Assembly: GCA_021776175.1 (NCBI GenBank)
Contig: JAJFGJ010000002.1
Span: 62,001-126,000, forward strand
Origin: Kiloniellaceae bacterium
Lineage (GTDB): Bacteria; Pseudomonadota; Alphaproteobacteria; Kiloniellales; J153
Reading direction: 5' to 3'
DNA length: 64,000 bases
Part shown: in pieces, positions 40,916 to 50,538 of the stretch
Layout: each line of letters begins with the position of its first letter
How positions within the stretch are numbered: the first letter of the stretch is position 1
The notes under the pieces: model-generated
The model's database searches: none
Seen by the model: only the letters and a program-made list of their open reading frames with translations
Told to the model about the DNA's origin: nothing
Program-made: the position numbers and the translations under genes

Positions 40916-41326
40916 ATGGAACTCGCGGCGAAATTGGATAGCTACGGCAAGATGGCCTGGATTGGTGTGATGGTCCTGGCCTTCATCGTTTTCTGGCCAC
41001 TCGGCTTGGCCGTGCTGGCCTATATGATTTGGAGTGGACGCATGGGATGTTGGGGTAAGAGCGGCCCAGGCCGCTGGCACGCGGCGCGCAAGAACTGCCA
41101 CACTTGGTCGCGAGGAAAAGAATCAGCGGCCTCAAGCGGCAATCATGCCTTCGACGAGTATCGCGAGGAGACCTTAAGGCGTCTCGAAGAGGAGCAAGCG
41201 CAGTTCTTCGAGTTTCTCGAGCGTCTGCGCCAAGCCAAGGACAAGGCGGAATTCGACCAATTCATGGCCGAACGCCGGAGCGATCCTTCGGGCCCCAAAG
41301 CGACCGGCGGCCCGGCACCAGCCTGA
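40916..41326 (+). CDS. DUF2852 family membrane protein
   Basis: A 136-residue protein with one clear transmembrane segment (about 14-38, AWIGVMVLAFIVFWPLGLAVLAYMIWSG), typical of the alphaproteobacterial DUF2852 family, followed by a Cys/Gly/Trp-containing loop and a charged helix FDEYREETLRRLEEEQAQFFEFLERLRQAKDKAEFDQFM that should form a coiled coil. Function is unknown. It is preceded by a strong promoter under an ATGTAA-N7-TTACAT operator shared with the TetR gene before it, which suggests induction by that regulator's ligand. A terminator follows. Confidence 0.86.
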   Translation: MELAAKLDSYGKMAWIGVMVLAFIVFWPLGLAVLAYMIWSGRMGCWGKSGPGRWHAARKNCHTWSRGKESAASSGNHAFDEYREETLRRLEEEQAQFFEFLERLRQAKDKAEFDQFMAERRSDPSGPKATGGPAPA

Positions 41327-41350
41327 CCTTCACGTATCCATCAACGCCAG

Positions 41351-41380
41351 CGCCGGGTCTTACAAGGCCCGGCGTTGCTT
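41351..41380 (+). terminator. Terminator after the DUF2852 gene
   Basis: CGCCGGGTC (41351-41359) pairs with GGCCCGGCG (41366-41374) around TTACAA, then TTGCTTTTA. It is a 9-bp stem with one G-T pair and a short T-rich tail, placed between convergent DUF2852 and mtnA. The T tail lies on the plus side, so it serves DUF2852 best. Confidence 0.6.
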
Positions 41381-41390
41381 TTAGTCTGCG

Positions 41391-42500
41391 CTACCCCACC
41401 GGGCGGTTGTGCCGTTCCGGGTAAAGCGAGAGCAGGCCGTCCCTGGACGCGGCGCAAATACCGCGCTCGGTAATCAGGCCGCTGACCAGCCGCGCCGGGG
41501 TTACGTCGAAGGCGTAGTTCGCGGCCGGGCTGTCCTCGGGCGTCACGCGCACGGTGGCGATGGCGCCCTCGGCGGTGCGTCCGGTTATTTCCGAAACCTC
41601 GCGCCCATCGCGTTGTTCTATGGGAATATCGGCGAGTCCGTCTTCGATGCTCCAATCGATGGTAGGGCCCGGCAGGCCCACATAAAACGGGACCCCGTTG
41701 TCGTGCGCGGCCAGGGCTTTCAGGTAGGTGCCGATCTTGTTGCACACGTCGCCGCGCGCGGTCGTGCGGTCGGTCCCGGTGATGCAGAGATCGACCATGC
41801 CGTGCTGCATCAGGTGGCCGCCGGCATTGTCGACGATGACCGTATGCGCCACCCCGTGCTGGCCCAACTCCCAGGCCGTCAGGCCCGCGCCTTGATTGCG
41901 GGGCCGGGTTTCGTCGGCCCAGACGTGGATCGGGATACCGGCATCGTGCGCCAGGTAGATGGGCGCCAGGGCGGTTCCCCAATCCACGGTCGCGAGCCAA
42001 CCGGCGTTGCAATGAGTCAAGACGTTGACCCGGTCTTGTCTGCCGCCGGCCTCCCAAACCTTGCGTATCAGGCCGAGGCCGTGCTCCCCAATGGCCCGGT
42101 TGATCGCGACATCTTCTTCGCAAATCTCCGCCGCGCGGGCGTAGGCAGCTTCGGCGCGGACCTTGGCATCGAGGGGACGCAAACGCGCGCTCACATCCTC
42201 AACCGCCCAACGCAAGTTGACCGCTGTCGGCCGCGTCGCCATGAGTGTTTGACCGGCGCGATCCAGGTTCCCGTTCGAAGGGTCGGACCGCATGGCCAGG
42301 GCCAAGCCATAGGCCGCCGTCGCGCCGATCAAGGGCGCGCCGCGCACCCACATGGCACTAATCGCCTCGGCCGCTTGCTCCAGGTTTTCCAGCCGCCGCG
42401 TCACGAACTCATGCGGCAAGCGGGTCTGATCGATGATGACCGCCGCCCAGCCGTCGGCCGCCAGCACGATGCTGCGGGTCGCTTTGCCGTTAATGTTCAT
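41391..42500 (-). CDS. mtnA: S-methyl-5-thioribose-1-phosphate isomerase
   Basis: A 369-residue aldose-ketose isomerase that converts 5-methylthioribose-1-phosphate to methylthioribulose-1-phosphate in methionine salvage. The active-site Cys is in [20 protein letters not shown] and the Asp in [24 protein letters not shown], the family's two catalytic residues; [20 protein letters not shown] is the substrate loop. The enzyme is related to eIF2B subunits, but these residues mark the isomerase. It takes the product of MtnP. The stop-start gap of 184 bases to mtnP is filled by a nested inverted repeat. Confidence 0.93.
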   Translation of the reverse strand: MNINGKATRSIVLAADGWAAVIIDQTRLPHEFVTRRLENLEQAAEAISAMWVRGAPLIGATAAYGLALAMRSDPSNGNLDRAGQTLMATRPTAVNLRWAVEDVSARLRPLDAKVRAEAAYARAAEICEEDVAINRAIGEHGLGLIRKVWEAGGRQDRVNVLTHCNAGWLATVDWGTALAPIYLAHDAGIPIHVWADETRPRNQGAGLTAWELGQHGVAHTVIVDNAGGHLMQHGMVDLCITGTDRTTARGDVCNKIGTYLKALAAHDNGVPFYVGLPGPTIDWSIEDGLADIPIEQRDGREVSEITGRTAEGAIATVRVTPEDSPAANYAFDVTPARLVSGLITERGICAASRDGLLSLYPERHNRPVG

Positions 42501-42542
42501 GGCTCGAAGAGCTCGCCAGTCCAGGCTTCGGCTAACGCCGAG

Positions 42543-42644
42543 TCACCCCCACCCCGGCCCTCCCCCCTCGAGGGGGAGGGAGAAAAAGTCTTCGTCTCTC
42601 TTCTATTCCCTCCCCCCTTGAGGGGGAGGGCTAGGGTGGGGGGA
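42543..42644. repeat. Nested GC-rich inverted repeat between mtnP and mtnA
   Basis: Left arm (42543-42581) and right arm (42607-42644) are near-perfect reverse complements of one another, about 38 bases each, and each arm itself carries a self-complementary unit of the form CCCTCCCCCCTCGAGGGGGA and CCCTCCCCCCTTGAGGGGGA. The 25-base centre is AT-richer. This looks like a REP/MITE-like dispersed palindrome rather than a gene. Either hairpin could also terminate or stabilise mtnP mRNA. Confidence 0.85.
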
Positions 42645-42684
42645 GCTTCGGGCATATCCAGAACCGATGCCTCCGGTTAAAGCG

Positions 42685-43572
42685 TCAGCCGCCGAGCACG
42701 CGCCCTGCGACCGCGTCCAGGCGGGCGGCAATAGCGGGATCGCGCGCCTCGGGCGCGGTGATGAGGGCGTTGTCGAGCGCGTGGTGACAGCCCTCGGCGC
42801 AGGCTTCGGCCCGCCCCCGCAGCTTGGGCGCCACCTGCTTGATCACCGCGCGCGCCATGTCGGCATTGGCGAGCAGAACCTTGACGACCTGATCGACGGT
42901 GACATGATCGTGGTCGTCGTGCCAGCAGTCGTAGTCGGTCACCATGGCGACGGTCGCGTAGCACATCTCGGCCTCGCGGGCGAGCTTGGCTTCCGGCATA
43001 TTGGTCATGCCGATAACATGACAACCCCAGGAGCGGTAAAGCTCCGACTCGGCCTTGGTGGAGAACTGCGGCCCTTCCATGACCATGTAAGTTCCGCCGC
43101 GCCGTATCGGTAGCGCGAGGTCGCCCGCCGCCGTCTCGAGCGCATCGCCTAAACGGGCGCAGACGGGATGGGCCATGGAGACATGAGCCACCAGGCCGCT
43201 TTCGAAGAAGCTCTTGTCGCGCGCGAAGGTGCGGTCGATGAACTGATCGACGATGACGAAGGTACCGGGCGCCAAGTCCTCGCGCAGCGATCCGACCGCA
43301 CTCATGGAAACGATTTCGGTAACGCCGGCCCGCTTCAAGGCATCGATATTGGCACGGAAGTTTAGCTCCGACGGCGGTACCTTGTGGCCCCGGCCGTGGC
43401 GCGGCAAAAACACGATGGTTTGCCCATGGAGCTCACCGAACAGCAACTCGTCGGACGGCGTGCCAAAGGGCGAATCCACGCGCCGCCACCGGGTCTTCTC
43501 CAGGCCCGGTATATCGTAGATACCGCTGCCGCCAAGAACACCCAGAACAGGAGATGCGCCAAGCGCGGTCAT
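42685..43572 (-). CDS. mtnP: S-methyl-5'-thioadenosine phosphorylase
   Basis: A 295-residue purine-nucleoside-phosphorylase-fold enzyme that cleaves methylthioadenosine with phosphate to adenine and methylthioribose-1-phosphate, the first step of methionine salvage here. Features are VLGVLGGSGIYDIPGLE, RHGRGHKVPPSELNFRANIDALK, the catalytic MSAVGSLREDLAPGTFVIVDQFIDRT, GGTYMVMEGPQFSTKAESELYRSWGCHVIGMTNMPEAKLAREAEMCYATVAMVTDYDCW with the substrate Asp. It begins 2 bases after the petC stop and can be cotranscribed with the bc1 operon. Product goes to MtnA. MTA phosphorylase is distinguished from generic purine phosphorylase by the MEGPQFSTKAESE text. Confidence 0.94.
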   Translation of the reverse strand: MTALGASPVLGVLGGSGIYDIPGLEKTRWRRVDSPFGTPSDELLFGELHGQTIVFLPRHGRGHKVPPSELNFRANIDALKRAGVTEIVSMSAVGSLREDLAPGTFVIVDQFIDRTFARDKSFFESGLVAHVSMAHPVCARLGDALETAAGDLALPIRRGGTYMVMEGPQFSTKAESELYRSWGCHVIGMTNMPEAKLAREAEMCYATVAMVTDYDCWHDDHDHVTVDQVVKVLLANADMARAVIKQVAPKLRGRAEACAEGCHHALDNALITAPEARDPAIAARLDAVAGRVLGG

Positions 43573-43574
43573 GG

Positions 43575-44336
43575 CTAATGAAGGTCGGCCCAGACCTTGC
43601 GCTTAACCGCATAAAGGATGCCGGAAAGAACGAGCAGAAACAGGACCACTTTGATACCCATCTCCTTACGCTGCTCCAACTTCGGCTCGGCGGTCCACAT
43701 CAGGAAATGGGAGACATCCGCCGCCATCTGATCGACGCTCGCCTCGGTGCCGTCCTGATATTCCACCACATCATCGTCGAGCGGCGCCGCCATGGCGATC
43801 CGATTTCCCGGGAAGTAGGTATTGTAGTTCTGGCCTTCCAGAATCTCAAAATCGCCCGGTGGCTCCTCGTAACCGGCGGCTAACAGGGCGCGGATATAGC
43901 TGGGCCCGTGCGGGCGCGCCTTGGCCATGAGGGACAAATCCGGAGGCGTGGCACCGCCGTTGGCCGCCGCCGCCGCCTTGTCATTGGGGAACGGCGAGGG
44001 CAGGCGGTCCGAGGGTTTGCCATCGCGCTCGAACATTTCACCTTCGTCGTCCGGCCCGTCAATGACCGTGGTTTCCACGGCGAAGGCCTTGATCTGCTCG
44101 GCATCGTAACCCAAATCGGCCAGATTGCGGAAAGTCACCAAGCGCATGGAGTGACACCCCGCGCAGACTTCCCGGTAAACCTGATAGCCGCGCTGCAAAG
44201 CGGCCCGGTCGAATTGGCCGAAAATACCATCGAAGGACCAAGAATAATCCGGCAGGGCCTTACTTTCGGAGGCCTGCGCTTGCGCGCCAAGGGAAAGCAG
44301 AGCAGCGCCTAGAATACCCGCGATAATGCGCTTCAT
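43575..44336 (-). CDS. petC: Cytochrome c1 of the bc1 complex
   Basis: A 253-residue c1 subunit of ubiquinol:cytochrome c reductase, carrying electrons from the Rieske protein to soluble cytochrome c. It has a signal peptide ([22 protein letters not shown]), the haem motif CAGCH in VYREVCAGCHSMRLVTFRNLADLG, a Met-ligand region GNRIAMAAPLDDD and a C-terminal membrane anchor GIKVVLFLLVLSGILYAVKR. I use the ATG at 44336, which shares a base with the petB TGA (TGATG). In most proteobacteria with separate b and c1 genes this is the order petA-petB-petC. Confidence 0.95.
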   Translation of the reverse strand: MKRIIAGILGAALLSLGAQAQASESKALPDYSWSFDGIFGQFDRAALQRGYQVYREVCAGCHSMRLVTFRNLADLGYDAEQIKAFAVETTVIDGPDDEGEMFERDGKPSDRLPSPFPNDKAAAAANGGATPPDLSLMAKARPHGPSYIRALLAAGYEEPPGDFEILEGQNYNTYFPGNRIAMAAPLDDDVVEYQDGTEASVDQMAADVSHFLMWTAEPKLEQRKEMGIKVVLFLLVLSGILYAVKRKVWADLH

Positions 44337-45616
44337 CACGCTTTCTCCATCGGCTTGGTGGTCGCGCCCATGGCGGTACCGCCCCCTTTAAGCACCGGCT
44401 CGCTGATCGAACTCGGCAGGGGCCGAGGCCGTTCCAAGACCGAGAGCAGCGGCAGAACGATAAAGAAGTGCGCGAAGTAATAGACCGTGCCGGCCTGGCC
44501 GAAATAGAGGTAGGGCGGCTCCGCCGGGTTGGCCCCGACCCAGCCGAGCAGGATACAGTCGGCCACGAAGACCCAGAATAACTGTTTGTGAAGCGGCCGA
44601 AATTTCGAGCTGCGCACCGGCGAGCGATCGAGCCACGGTAGAATGAGAAGCACCAGGATCGAACCGAACATCAGGATCACCCCGATCAGCTTGGCCGACA
44701 GGAACCAGATGTCGAAGGTGATCGAACGCAGGATCGCGTAGTACGGCAGGAAGTACCATTCCGGCACGATGTGGGCCGGGGTCACCAGGGAATTGGCCTC
44801 GATGTAGTTGTCCGCCTCGCCCATGGCGTTCGGTATGAAGAACACGACCGCCGCGAAGACGGCCAGGAACACACCCATGCCGTAGAGATCTTTCACCGTG
44901 TAGTAGGGATGGAAAGGAATGCTGTCTTGCGGTCCCTTGGTTTCGATACCCAGCGGATTGTTCGAGCCGAACTGATGCAACGCCCAGATGTGCACGACGA
45001 CGATGCCGACCAGAACGAAGGGCAAGAGGTAATGCAAGGAGAAGAAGCGGTTGAGCGTCGGGTTGTCGACCGAGAAGCCGCCCCACAGCCAGATCACGAT
45101 GTCCTCGCCAATCAGCGGAAAGGCCGAGAACAGGCTGGTGATGACCTTGGCGCCCCAAAAGCTCATCTGGCCCCAAGGCAGAACGTAACCCATGAAGGCG
45201 GTGGCCATCATGGCCAGCAGAATAACCACGCCGAGCATCCATAGCAGCTCGCGCGGCGCCTTGTAGGAGCCGTAGTACCGGCCGCGGAAGATGTGGATAT
45301 AGACGACGATGAAGAAGAAAGAACCCCCGTTCATATGGATGTAGCGGATCAACCAACCATAGTTCACGTCGCGCATGATCCGTTCGACCGAATCGAAGGC
45401 GTAATCGACATGCGCGGTGTACTGCATGGCCAGGACGATGCCGGTCGCGATCATGATGACCAGCATGAGGCCTGCCAGAGACCCGAAATTCCACCAGTAG
45501 CTTAGGTTCTTAGGCGTCGGATACTTGGTGCCAATGGCGTGGTCGAGGAACGAAAACACCGGCAGCCGGTATTCGATCCACTTGATCACGGGATTGGTCG
45601 TTTGAAAATCGCTCAT
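44336..45616 (-). CDS. petB: Cytochrome b of the bc1 complex
   Basis: A 426-residue cytochrome b, the membrane core that holds haems bL and bH and the Qo and Qi sites. Sequence marks: [56 protein letters not shown] with a haem His, [35 protein letters not shown] (Qo region), [28 protein letters not shown] with the second His ligand, and [15 protein letters not shown], the diagnostic Qo PEWY. Eight helices fit the length. ATG at 45616 (MSDFQTTNP) is the likely start, 14 bases after petA. It is coupled to petC. Confidence 0.96.
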   Translation of the reverse strand: MSDFQTTNPVIKWIEYRLPVFSFLDHAIGTKYPTPKNLSYWWNFGSLAGLMLVIMIATGIVLAMQYTAHVDYAFDSVERIMRDVNYGWLIRYIHMNGGSFFFIVVYIHIFRGRYYGSYKAPRELLWMLGVVILLAMMATAFMGYVLPWGQMSFWGAKVITSLFSAFPLIGEDIVIWLWGGFSVDNPTLNRFFSLHYLLPFVLVGIVVVHIWALHQFGSNNPLGIETKGPQDSIPFHPYYTVKDLYGMGVFLAVFAAVVFFIPNAMGEADNYIEANSLVTPAHIVPEWYFLPYYAILRSITFDIWFLSAKLIGVILMFGSILVLLILPWLDRSPVRSSKFRPLHKQLFWVFVADCILLGWVGANPAEPPYLYFGQAGTVYYFAHFFIVLPLLSVLERPRPLPSSISEPVLKGGGTAMGATTKPMEKA

Positions 45617-45630
45617 GCGCCCAGTCCCCC

Positions 45631-46179
45631 TCAACCGATCCGGATCTTGGTGTCATCGAGAAAATTATACGGCGGCACCACAAGGTTCTTTGGCGCGGGA
45701 CCCTTGCGAATACGTCCGGAGGTATCGTAGTGGGAGCCGTGGCAAGGGCAGAACCAGCCACCGAATTCACCCAGGGGATCGCCTTGCTTCTGACCCTTGG
45801 GGATACAGCCAAGATGGGTGCAGACACCGACCATGATCAGCCACTCTGGCCGTTGCACCCGGGCATCGTCGGCTTCCGGGTCCGGCAAGTCTTCGAGCGG
45901 CACGGCGCGCGCTTCTTCGATCCGCGCCGGTGGGCGTCGCTCGACAAAGACCGGGTTGCCGCGCCAGGTGATGGTGATTCGCTGACCCATCTCGATCGGA
46001 TCCAGGTCAACTTCGGTCGAGGACAGCGCCAGGACATCGGCCGCCGGGTTCATGGAGTCGACCAAGGGCCAAACCGCCGCCACCGTGCCCACGGCGCCCA
46101 TGCCCCCGGCCAAGAGATACAGAAAATCGCGCCGCGTCTCTCCTTCCCCCCCGTGCGAGGGGCTCGCGGTATCCGTCAT
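45631..46179 (-). CDS. petA: Rieske iron-sulfur subunit of the bc1 complex
   Basis: A 182-residue Rieske protein, first gene of petABC. The N terminus has a twin-arginine export motif, [18 protein letters not shown], and one hydrophobic helix that anchors it. The [2Fe-2S] ligands are in CTHLGCIP and [23 protein letters not shown] (two Cys and two His). The real ATG at 46179 ([13 protein letters not shown]) is taken because the 67 codons further upstream have no conserved text, and the frame reaches the divergent trmL promoter. It oxidises ubiquinol at the Qo site and hands an electron to cytochrome c1. Confidence 0.95.
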   Translation of the reverse strand: MTDTASPSHGGEGETRRDFLYLLAGGMGAVGTVAAVWPLVDSMNPAADVLALSSTEVDLDPIEMGQRITITWRGNPVFVERRPPARIEEARAVPLEDLPDPEADDARVQRPEWLIMVGVCTHLGCIPKGQKQGDPLGEFGGWFCPCHGSHYDTSGRIRKGPAPKNLVVPPYNFLDDTKIRIG

Positions 46180-46359
46180 TTTTCTCAAATCCCCCAAAAA
46201 GCGCCTAGGTGCCGGGTCAGTCACTAGACTCCACAGCGACCGGGCGGAGCATAGCCTTGTATCGCAGCGCCGATATAGAGGAAAATTCACCGGAAAGCAA
46301 AACCTGAACCAAAGCCCGATCCGATCGAAACTCTCCCCAGAAACACGGTTTCTTATCCT

Positions 46360-46836
46360 ATGCGGCTCGCCCTTTATCAACCCGACATACCGCAGAATAC
46401 GGGCACTATCCTGCGCCTTGGCGTCTGCCTTGGAATTCCTATCGACATAATCGAGCCCTGCGGATTCCTGCTCGACGACAAGCGCCTAAGACGCGCCGGG
46501 CTGGATTATGCCGCGCAAGCGGCGATTACCCGGCATCGGTCCTGGAGCGCCTATGGGGAAGCGCGAAGATCGGGCGATACACCGGGCCGTCTGCTGCTCT
46601 TGACCACCACGGGGCCGGTGGATTATCCGGACTTTGCCTTCGCGGCCAGCGACACTCTTTTAGTCGGCCGCGAGAGTGCCGGCGTGCCCGATGAAGTTCA
46701 TGCGGCGGCCGATGCGCGGCTGGCGGTTCCCATGTGCCCTGGGCTACGATCTCTCAATGTCGCGCTGGCCGCGGCCATGGTATTGGGCGAAGCCCTACGC
46801 CAGACCCAACAATTCCCCAACAGCGAGACAACATGA
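46360..46836 (+). CDS. trmL: tRNA (cytidine(34)-2'-O)-methyltransferase TrmL
   Basis: A 158-residue SPOUT methyltransferase that 2'-O-methylates the wobble nucleotide of tRNA-Leu. The family text [50 protein letters not shown] is very strong, and the knot motif [26 protein letters not shown] plus [15 protein letters not shown] completes the SAM site. Length matches E. coli TrmL (157). It is divergent from petA and its stop overlaps the start of hemF by 4 bases (ATGA), so the two are coupled. Confidence 0.94.
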   Translation: MRLALYQPDIPQNTGTILRLGVCLGIPIDIIEPCGFLLDDKRLRRAGLDYAAQAAITRHRSWSAYGEARRSGDTPGRLLLLTTTGPVDYPDFAFAASDTLLVGRESAGVPDEVHAAADARLAVPMCPGLRSLNVALAAAMVLGEALRQTQQFPNSETT

Positions 46837-47723
46837 GCCCCCAGGAAGAACGGAAATCCCGCGCCAGCGCCTGGTTCGAGGACCTGCGCGACCGAATTTG
46901 CGCCGCCTTCGAGGCTATCGAGGACGAACTGACCCCCGCCATCGCGGCCAAGCTGCCCATCGCCGCCGAGCTTGACGGCCTGGCGCCGGGGCGCTTCGAA
47001 CGTAAGGCCTGGGCCCGCGAGGACGGCGGCCCGGCGAAAGGCGGCGGCGGCGTGATGTCGATCATGCGGGGCCGGGTGTTCGAGAAGGTCGGGGTCAACG
47101 TCTCCACGGTCTGGGGCGAGTTTTCGCCGGATTTCGCCCAGCAGATGCCCGGCGCGGCGAAAGATCCAAGATTTTGGGCCAGCGGGGTATCGCTGGTCGC
47201 GCACATGCATTCGCCCCTGGTGCCGGCGGTCCACATGAACACGCGCCATATCGTCACCGCCAAGTCCTGGTTCGGCGGCGGCGCGGACCTGACCCCCATG
47301 GTGCCGGTCGAGACCGATACCCAGGCTTTTCACGCCGCCCTGCAAGCGGCCTGCGACAAGCACGACCCCACCTACCATGCGCGCTTCAAGAAGTGGTGCG
47401 ACGAGTATTTTTACCTAAAACACCGTGGCGAACCGCGCGGCGCGGGCGGCATCTTTTACGATAACCTCGAGGCCGACTGGGACGCCGACTTCGCTTTCAC
47501 GCAAGATGTCGGCCGCGCCTTCCTGGAGGTTTATCCCAAAATCGTGCGCCGCCACTTGGCGGATGTCTGGACCCCGGCGCAGCGAGAGCGGCAACTGATA
47601 AAGCGGGGACGCTACGTCGAGTTCAACCTCCTCTACGACCGGGGCACCCTTTTCGGTCTCAAGACCGGCGGCAATGTCGAGGCTATCCTGATGTCCCTGC
47701 CCCCGGCGGTCGCCTGGCCTTAG
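46833..47723 (+). CDS. hemF: Coproporphyrinogen III oxidase, aerobic
   Basis: A 296-residue oxygen-dependent enzyme that decarboxylates two propionates of coproporphyrinogen III to give protoporphyrinogen IX in haem synthesis. The core text is [66 protein letters not shown] and [44 protein letters not shown], then [33 protein letters not shown]. The ATG at 46833 overlaps the trmL stop. The C terminus overlaps the convergent CCA-adding enzyme gene by 4 bases. Haem from this route would also supply the bc1 genes next door. Confidence 0.96.
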   Translation: MSPQEERKSRASAWFEDLRDRICAAFEAIEDELTPAIAAKLPIAAELDGLAPGRFERKAWAREDGGPAKGGGGVMSIMRGRVFEKVGVNVSTVWGEFSPDFAQQMPGAAKDPRFWASGVSLVAHMHSPLVPAVHMNTRHIVTAKSWFGGGADLTPMVPVETDTQAFHAALQAACDKHDPTYHARFKKWCDEYFYLKHRGEPRGAGGIFYDNLEADWDADFAFTQDVGRAFLEVYPKIVRRHLADVWTPAQRERQLIKRGRYVEFNLLYDRGTLFGLKTGGNVEAILMSLPPAVAWP

Positions 47724-48967
47724 GGTGTGCCAGCCAGAATCTTCAGGCGATCCAAGCACTGCGCCCGGGTGGCCTTGAACCCTTTCTCCGCCCACCAGAT
47801 CTCGACCGCTTCCAGCAAGTTACCCAGCGCTGGCCCGGTCGCGATACCAAGCTCGAGCGCATCCGCACCGCGTATGGGAAAAATTCTCCCAGCCAAGGCT
47901 TTGGCCTCGGCCATGGCATGGCTTAGCGCCGGACCGGGAGCCGTGTTATCGCCGGCGTGATGACGTGCCCAATCAAGCCGCACTACGGCACCGATCAAAT
48001 CTGGGCCAAGATCCCGATGCGCCCGCCAACGCCTGTGCGGCGTAAGATCGGGGCCAAGAACCCGTTCCGGCTCGGCCAGGGCGGCGAGAGCCTTCGCTTG
48101 CTTGTTGGATAGGCGCAGGCGCTCCGCCGCCTGGCGCGCGGCATGAGCGTCGGCTTCGATTAAGGCGGCCAGGCGGTGCAAGGAATCGGGCGCCTCCCCG
48201 GGCGCCTCGGCGCGCATCAGGGCGCGCAAGACCGCCGGATCGAGCGTGCCTGGAAAGATCTCCCGCAAAATGCCTTGAGCGATCATGATCGCGATCGTGG
48301 GAAGCGGATCGGGCGCGCTCAGCAATTTCAGAATTTCCTCGCGTACCCGCTCGCCGGACAGGCGGTGCAGGTTCGGGGCCTCATCGGCGATAATCGCGAG
48401 GGTTTCGTCATCCGGTGCCTCGCGGCCAAAATACGCTTGAAAGCGAAAGTATCGCAGTAGGCGGAGGGTGTCTTCGCGTATGCGCGCGAGCGCGTCGCCG
48501 ACAAATCGTATTCGCCCGGCCCGCAGATCCTCGGCCCCGCCAAAAGGGTCATGCAAAGTTCCATCCGCTTCGCAGGACAAGGCGTTGATGGTTAAGTCCC
48601 GGCGCGCCGAATCGGCCACCCAGTCGTCGGTAAAGGCGACCTTGGCATGGCGGCCATAAGATTCGACATCGACCCGCAGGGTGGTGATTTCAAAGGGCGT
48701 ATGCTCGACGATCGCGGTCACGGTGCCATGGGCGATGCCGGTCGGCACGGTCTTGATGCCGGCGGTTTTCAGGCCCGCCATAACCTCCCGCGGGGTCAGG
48801 GGGGTCGCGATGTCGATGTCCTTGACCGGCCGCCCGGACAGCGCGTCGCGCACACACCCGCCAACGAAGCGCGGCGCCGCGCCCGCCGCGTCGAGCGCCG
48901 CCATCACGCGCTGGGTGGCCTGGTCCCGCATCCAAACCTGTGACGCGATTCGCCCGGGCGCGCTCAT
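47720..48967 (-). CDS. cca: CCA-adding tRNA nucleotidyltransferase
   Basis: A 415-residue class II nucleotidyltransferase that builds or repairs the 3' CCA of tRNAs. The catalytic head has [24 protein letters not shown] (GG-D-D motif, two Asp bind Mg), [76 protein letters not shown] (the RRDFTIN-like and RxxED motifs). The C-terminal half is helical. The start lies in the DUF6111 stop (4-base overlap), last gene of the DUF1285-nudix-DUF6111-cca unit. The encoded tRNA-Val already carries CCA, so the enzyme's role is likely maintenance. Confidence 0.93.
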   Translation of the reverse strand: MSAPGRIASQVWMRDQATQRVMAALDAAGAAPRFVGGCVRDALSGRPVKDIDIATPLTPREVMAGLKTAGIKTVPTGIAHGTVTAIVEHTPFEITTLRVDVESYGRHAKVAFTDDWVADSARRDLTINALSCEADGTLHDPFGGAEDLRAGRIRFVGDALARIREDTLRLLRYFRFQAYFGREAPDDETLAIIADEAPNLHRLSGERVREEILKLLSAPDPLPTIAIMIAQGILREIFPGTLDPAVLRALMRAEAPGEAPDSLHRLAALIEADAHAARQAAERLRLSNKQAKALAALAEPERVLGPDLTPHRRWRAHRDLGPDLIGAVVRLDWARHHAGDNTAPGPALSHAMAEAKALAGRIFPIRGADALELGIATGPALGNLLEAVEIWWAEKGFKATRAQCLDRLKILAGTP

Positions 48968-49242
48968 TGCGCCTGGTCAAGTCTTTGGCTGGGTATGAGC
49001 TTGCCGTTCTCCATGTGGGGAGAAATCAGCTTGGTGCCCGGCGGCACACCGCGCGAATACCCCAAGGTGAGCATCCCGGCGACGAGCAGCGCCGCCGCGC
49101 CCAGGACCAGCCATATGGCGAGGGGAGACGGCCTCGCCGCGGCGCCGGACGCGCCTCGGGCCCGCGTGAATTTCACATAGGCGAAATACAAGATCAGCGG
49201 CAGGGCGATCGGCAACAAAACAGTGAGGAGGATTCGCAACAC
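48964..49242 (-). CDS. Small membrane protein, DUF6111-like
   Basis: A 92-residue protein with two hydrophobic segments, at about 3-22 (RILLTVLLPIALPLILYFAYVKF) and 42-62 (LAIWLVLGAAALLVAGMLTLGYS), and a short C-terminal tail PPGTKLISPHMENGKLIPSQRL. This is the build I associate with DUF6111 of Rhodospirillales. The start is a GTG at 49242. It overlaps cca by 4 bases and follows the Nudix gene by 32 bases. Function unknown; conservation beside cca and Nudix suggests a housekeeping membrane role. Confidence 0.7.
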   Translation of the reverse strand: MLRILLTVLLPIALPLILYFAYVKFTRARGASGAAARPSPLAIWLVLGAAALLVAGMLTLGYSRGVPPGTKLISPHMENGKLIPSQRLDQAQ

Positions 49243-49274
49243 TTGAACGCTTCACCCGTATGAAAATATTGTGG

Positions 49275-49940
49275 CTATGGGCTTGCCGCCCGGTTTGCCG
49301 CGACGGTCAGAACTTCCACCAAGTTAACCAGCATACCGGCGGTCGCGCCCCAAATGTAATGGTCGCGATAAGAAAATGCGTAAAACCGACGCCGCTTACC
49401 CTGATAAATCCGGGCAGGCCGCTGTAGGCTACCGGCGGCCAAGAAAAAATCCAGCGGTACCTCGAAGACTTCCGCGACCTCAAAACTATCCGGCACGACC
49501 GGAAAGGGCGGCTTGATCGCACCGACCATGGGCGCGACCTCGAAGCCGGTGCGGGTTATGTAGGTATCGAGCCGGCCGATCACGCGGACGTGGCGCCGTG
49601 GCAAGCCGACCTCCTCCTCGGTCTCGCGCAGAGCGGCGTCTTCCAAGCCCTCATCGCCCTCCACCCGCCCGCCGGGAAAGCTGACCTGACCGGCGTGGAC
49701 ATCGAGATGGTCGGTACGCCGGGTCAGAATCAACGTCAGACCCGCTGGACGCTCCACAATCGGCACCAGAACAGCGGCCGAAATCAAGGATTGCGCGGGA
49801 TCGTAGAAATCGGGATTAAGATCGTGATCGCCTCTAGGCAGGACATCCGACGGCAGCGCCGCGTCCTGGGCGCCCAGCCGCCCCCGTGGCTTGGCCGCCG
49901 CCAGCAGGTGCGAAATCTCGTCTATATTCAATCCGGTCAT
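49275..49940 (-). CDS. CoA pyrophosphatase, Nudix family
   Basis: A 221-residue Nudix hydrolase of the CoA-diphosphatase group (NudL/YeaB-like), which splits coenzyme A or its oxidised forms to phosphopantetheine and adenosine diphosphate. The CoA-type motif LTRRTDHLDVHAGQVSFPGGR precedes the Nudix box GRVEGDEGLEDAALRETEEEVGL (GX5EX7REUXEEXGU satisfied), and the order matches known CoA pyrophosphatases. It overlaps the DUF1285 gene stop by 4 bases. Confidence 0.9.
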   Translation of the reverse strand: MTGLNIDEISHLLAAAKPRGRLGAQDAALPSDVLPRGDHDLNPDFYDPAQSLISAAVLVPIVERPAGLTLILTRRTDHLDVHAGQVSFPGGRVEGDEGLEDAALRETEEEVGLPRRHVRVIGRLDTYITRTGFEVAPMVGAIKPPFPVVPDSFEVAEVFEVPLDFFLAAGSLQRPARIYQGKRRRFYAFSYRDHYIWGATAGMLVNLVEVLTVAANRAASP

Positions 49941-50497
49941 CTTAGTGGATAGAAAACCTTGTTACTCCAAACGCCAAGGGCGGTGACGCTGTTCGCGTCG
50001 TGCTCGACCGCCAGATCGGCGAGATTATAATACACGGGCCGCAGGATAAGAGCTTCCAATCCGGCCCTCACGTAAATATAGGGTCTGGGCTCGCGCGTAT
50101 CGGGAGCCATGGCCACGCGAATCGGGTTTTCCGGGCCAGCCTCCACCCAATCGTCCACATTGGTGCGAAATCGCAAGATCTGCGCCGCGCCGTGCCCGTT
50201 AACGCAAAGCTCAACGGCGGTAAAGGGGGCGTCCTCGACCTCAACCCGGCTCCGTTCGACCGGGGTAACCAGCCAATACGTGCCGTCCGCCTCGCGCCGG
50301 AGAACGCTGGAGAACAGCTTTACCAAGGCCTTACGGCCGATCGGCGAATTCTGGTAGAACCAGGTGCCGTCGCGCGCGATGCGTATGGCGAAATCGCCGC
50401 ACGATTGCAGGTCCGGTTCTTTCCACGTCTGGTAAGACGCGGGCGAAGCGCTTATCTTTCTGGTGTCCCCGGCTGGACCATCCGTCTTTTTCGTCAT
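49937..50497 (-). CDS. DUF1285 domain protein
   Basis: A 186-residue DUF1285 protein. Recognisable text is CGDFAIRIARDGTWFYQNSPIGRKALVKLFSSVLRREADGTYWLVTPVERSRVEVEDAPFTAVEL (conserved beta strands) and VRAGLEALILRPVYYNLADLAVEHDANSVTALGVWSNKVFYPL at the end. Function unknown; structures show a two-domain beta fold. I start at 50497 because the family begins near here and the ribosome site GGCGGG precedes it; the frame continues to 50521. It is first gene of the unit with Nudix, DUF6111 and cca, and divergent from the MoxR ATPase gene with only 41 bases between starts. Confidence 0.88.
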   Translation of the reverse strand: MTKKTDGPAGDTRKISASPASYQTWKEPDLQSCGDFAIRIARDGTWFYQNSPIGRKALVKLFSSVLRREADGTYWLVTPVERSRVEVEDAPFTAVELCVNGHGAAQILRFRTNVDDWVEAGPENPIRVAMAPDTREPRPYIYVRAGLEALILRPVYYNLADLAVEHDANSVTALGVWSNKVFYPLR

Positions 50498-50538
50498 GTC
50501 CCGCCGTGCCTTTCGTTCCAAACAGGGAGCCTCATTGC

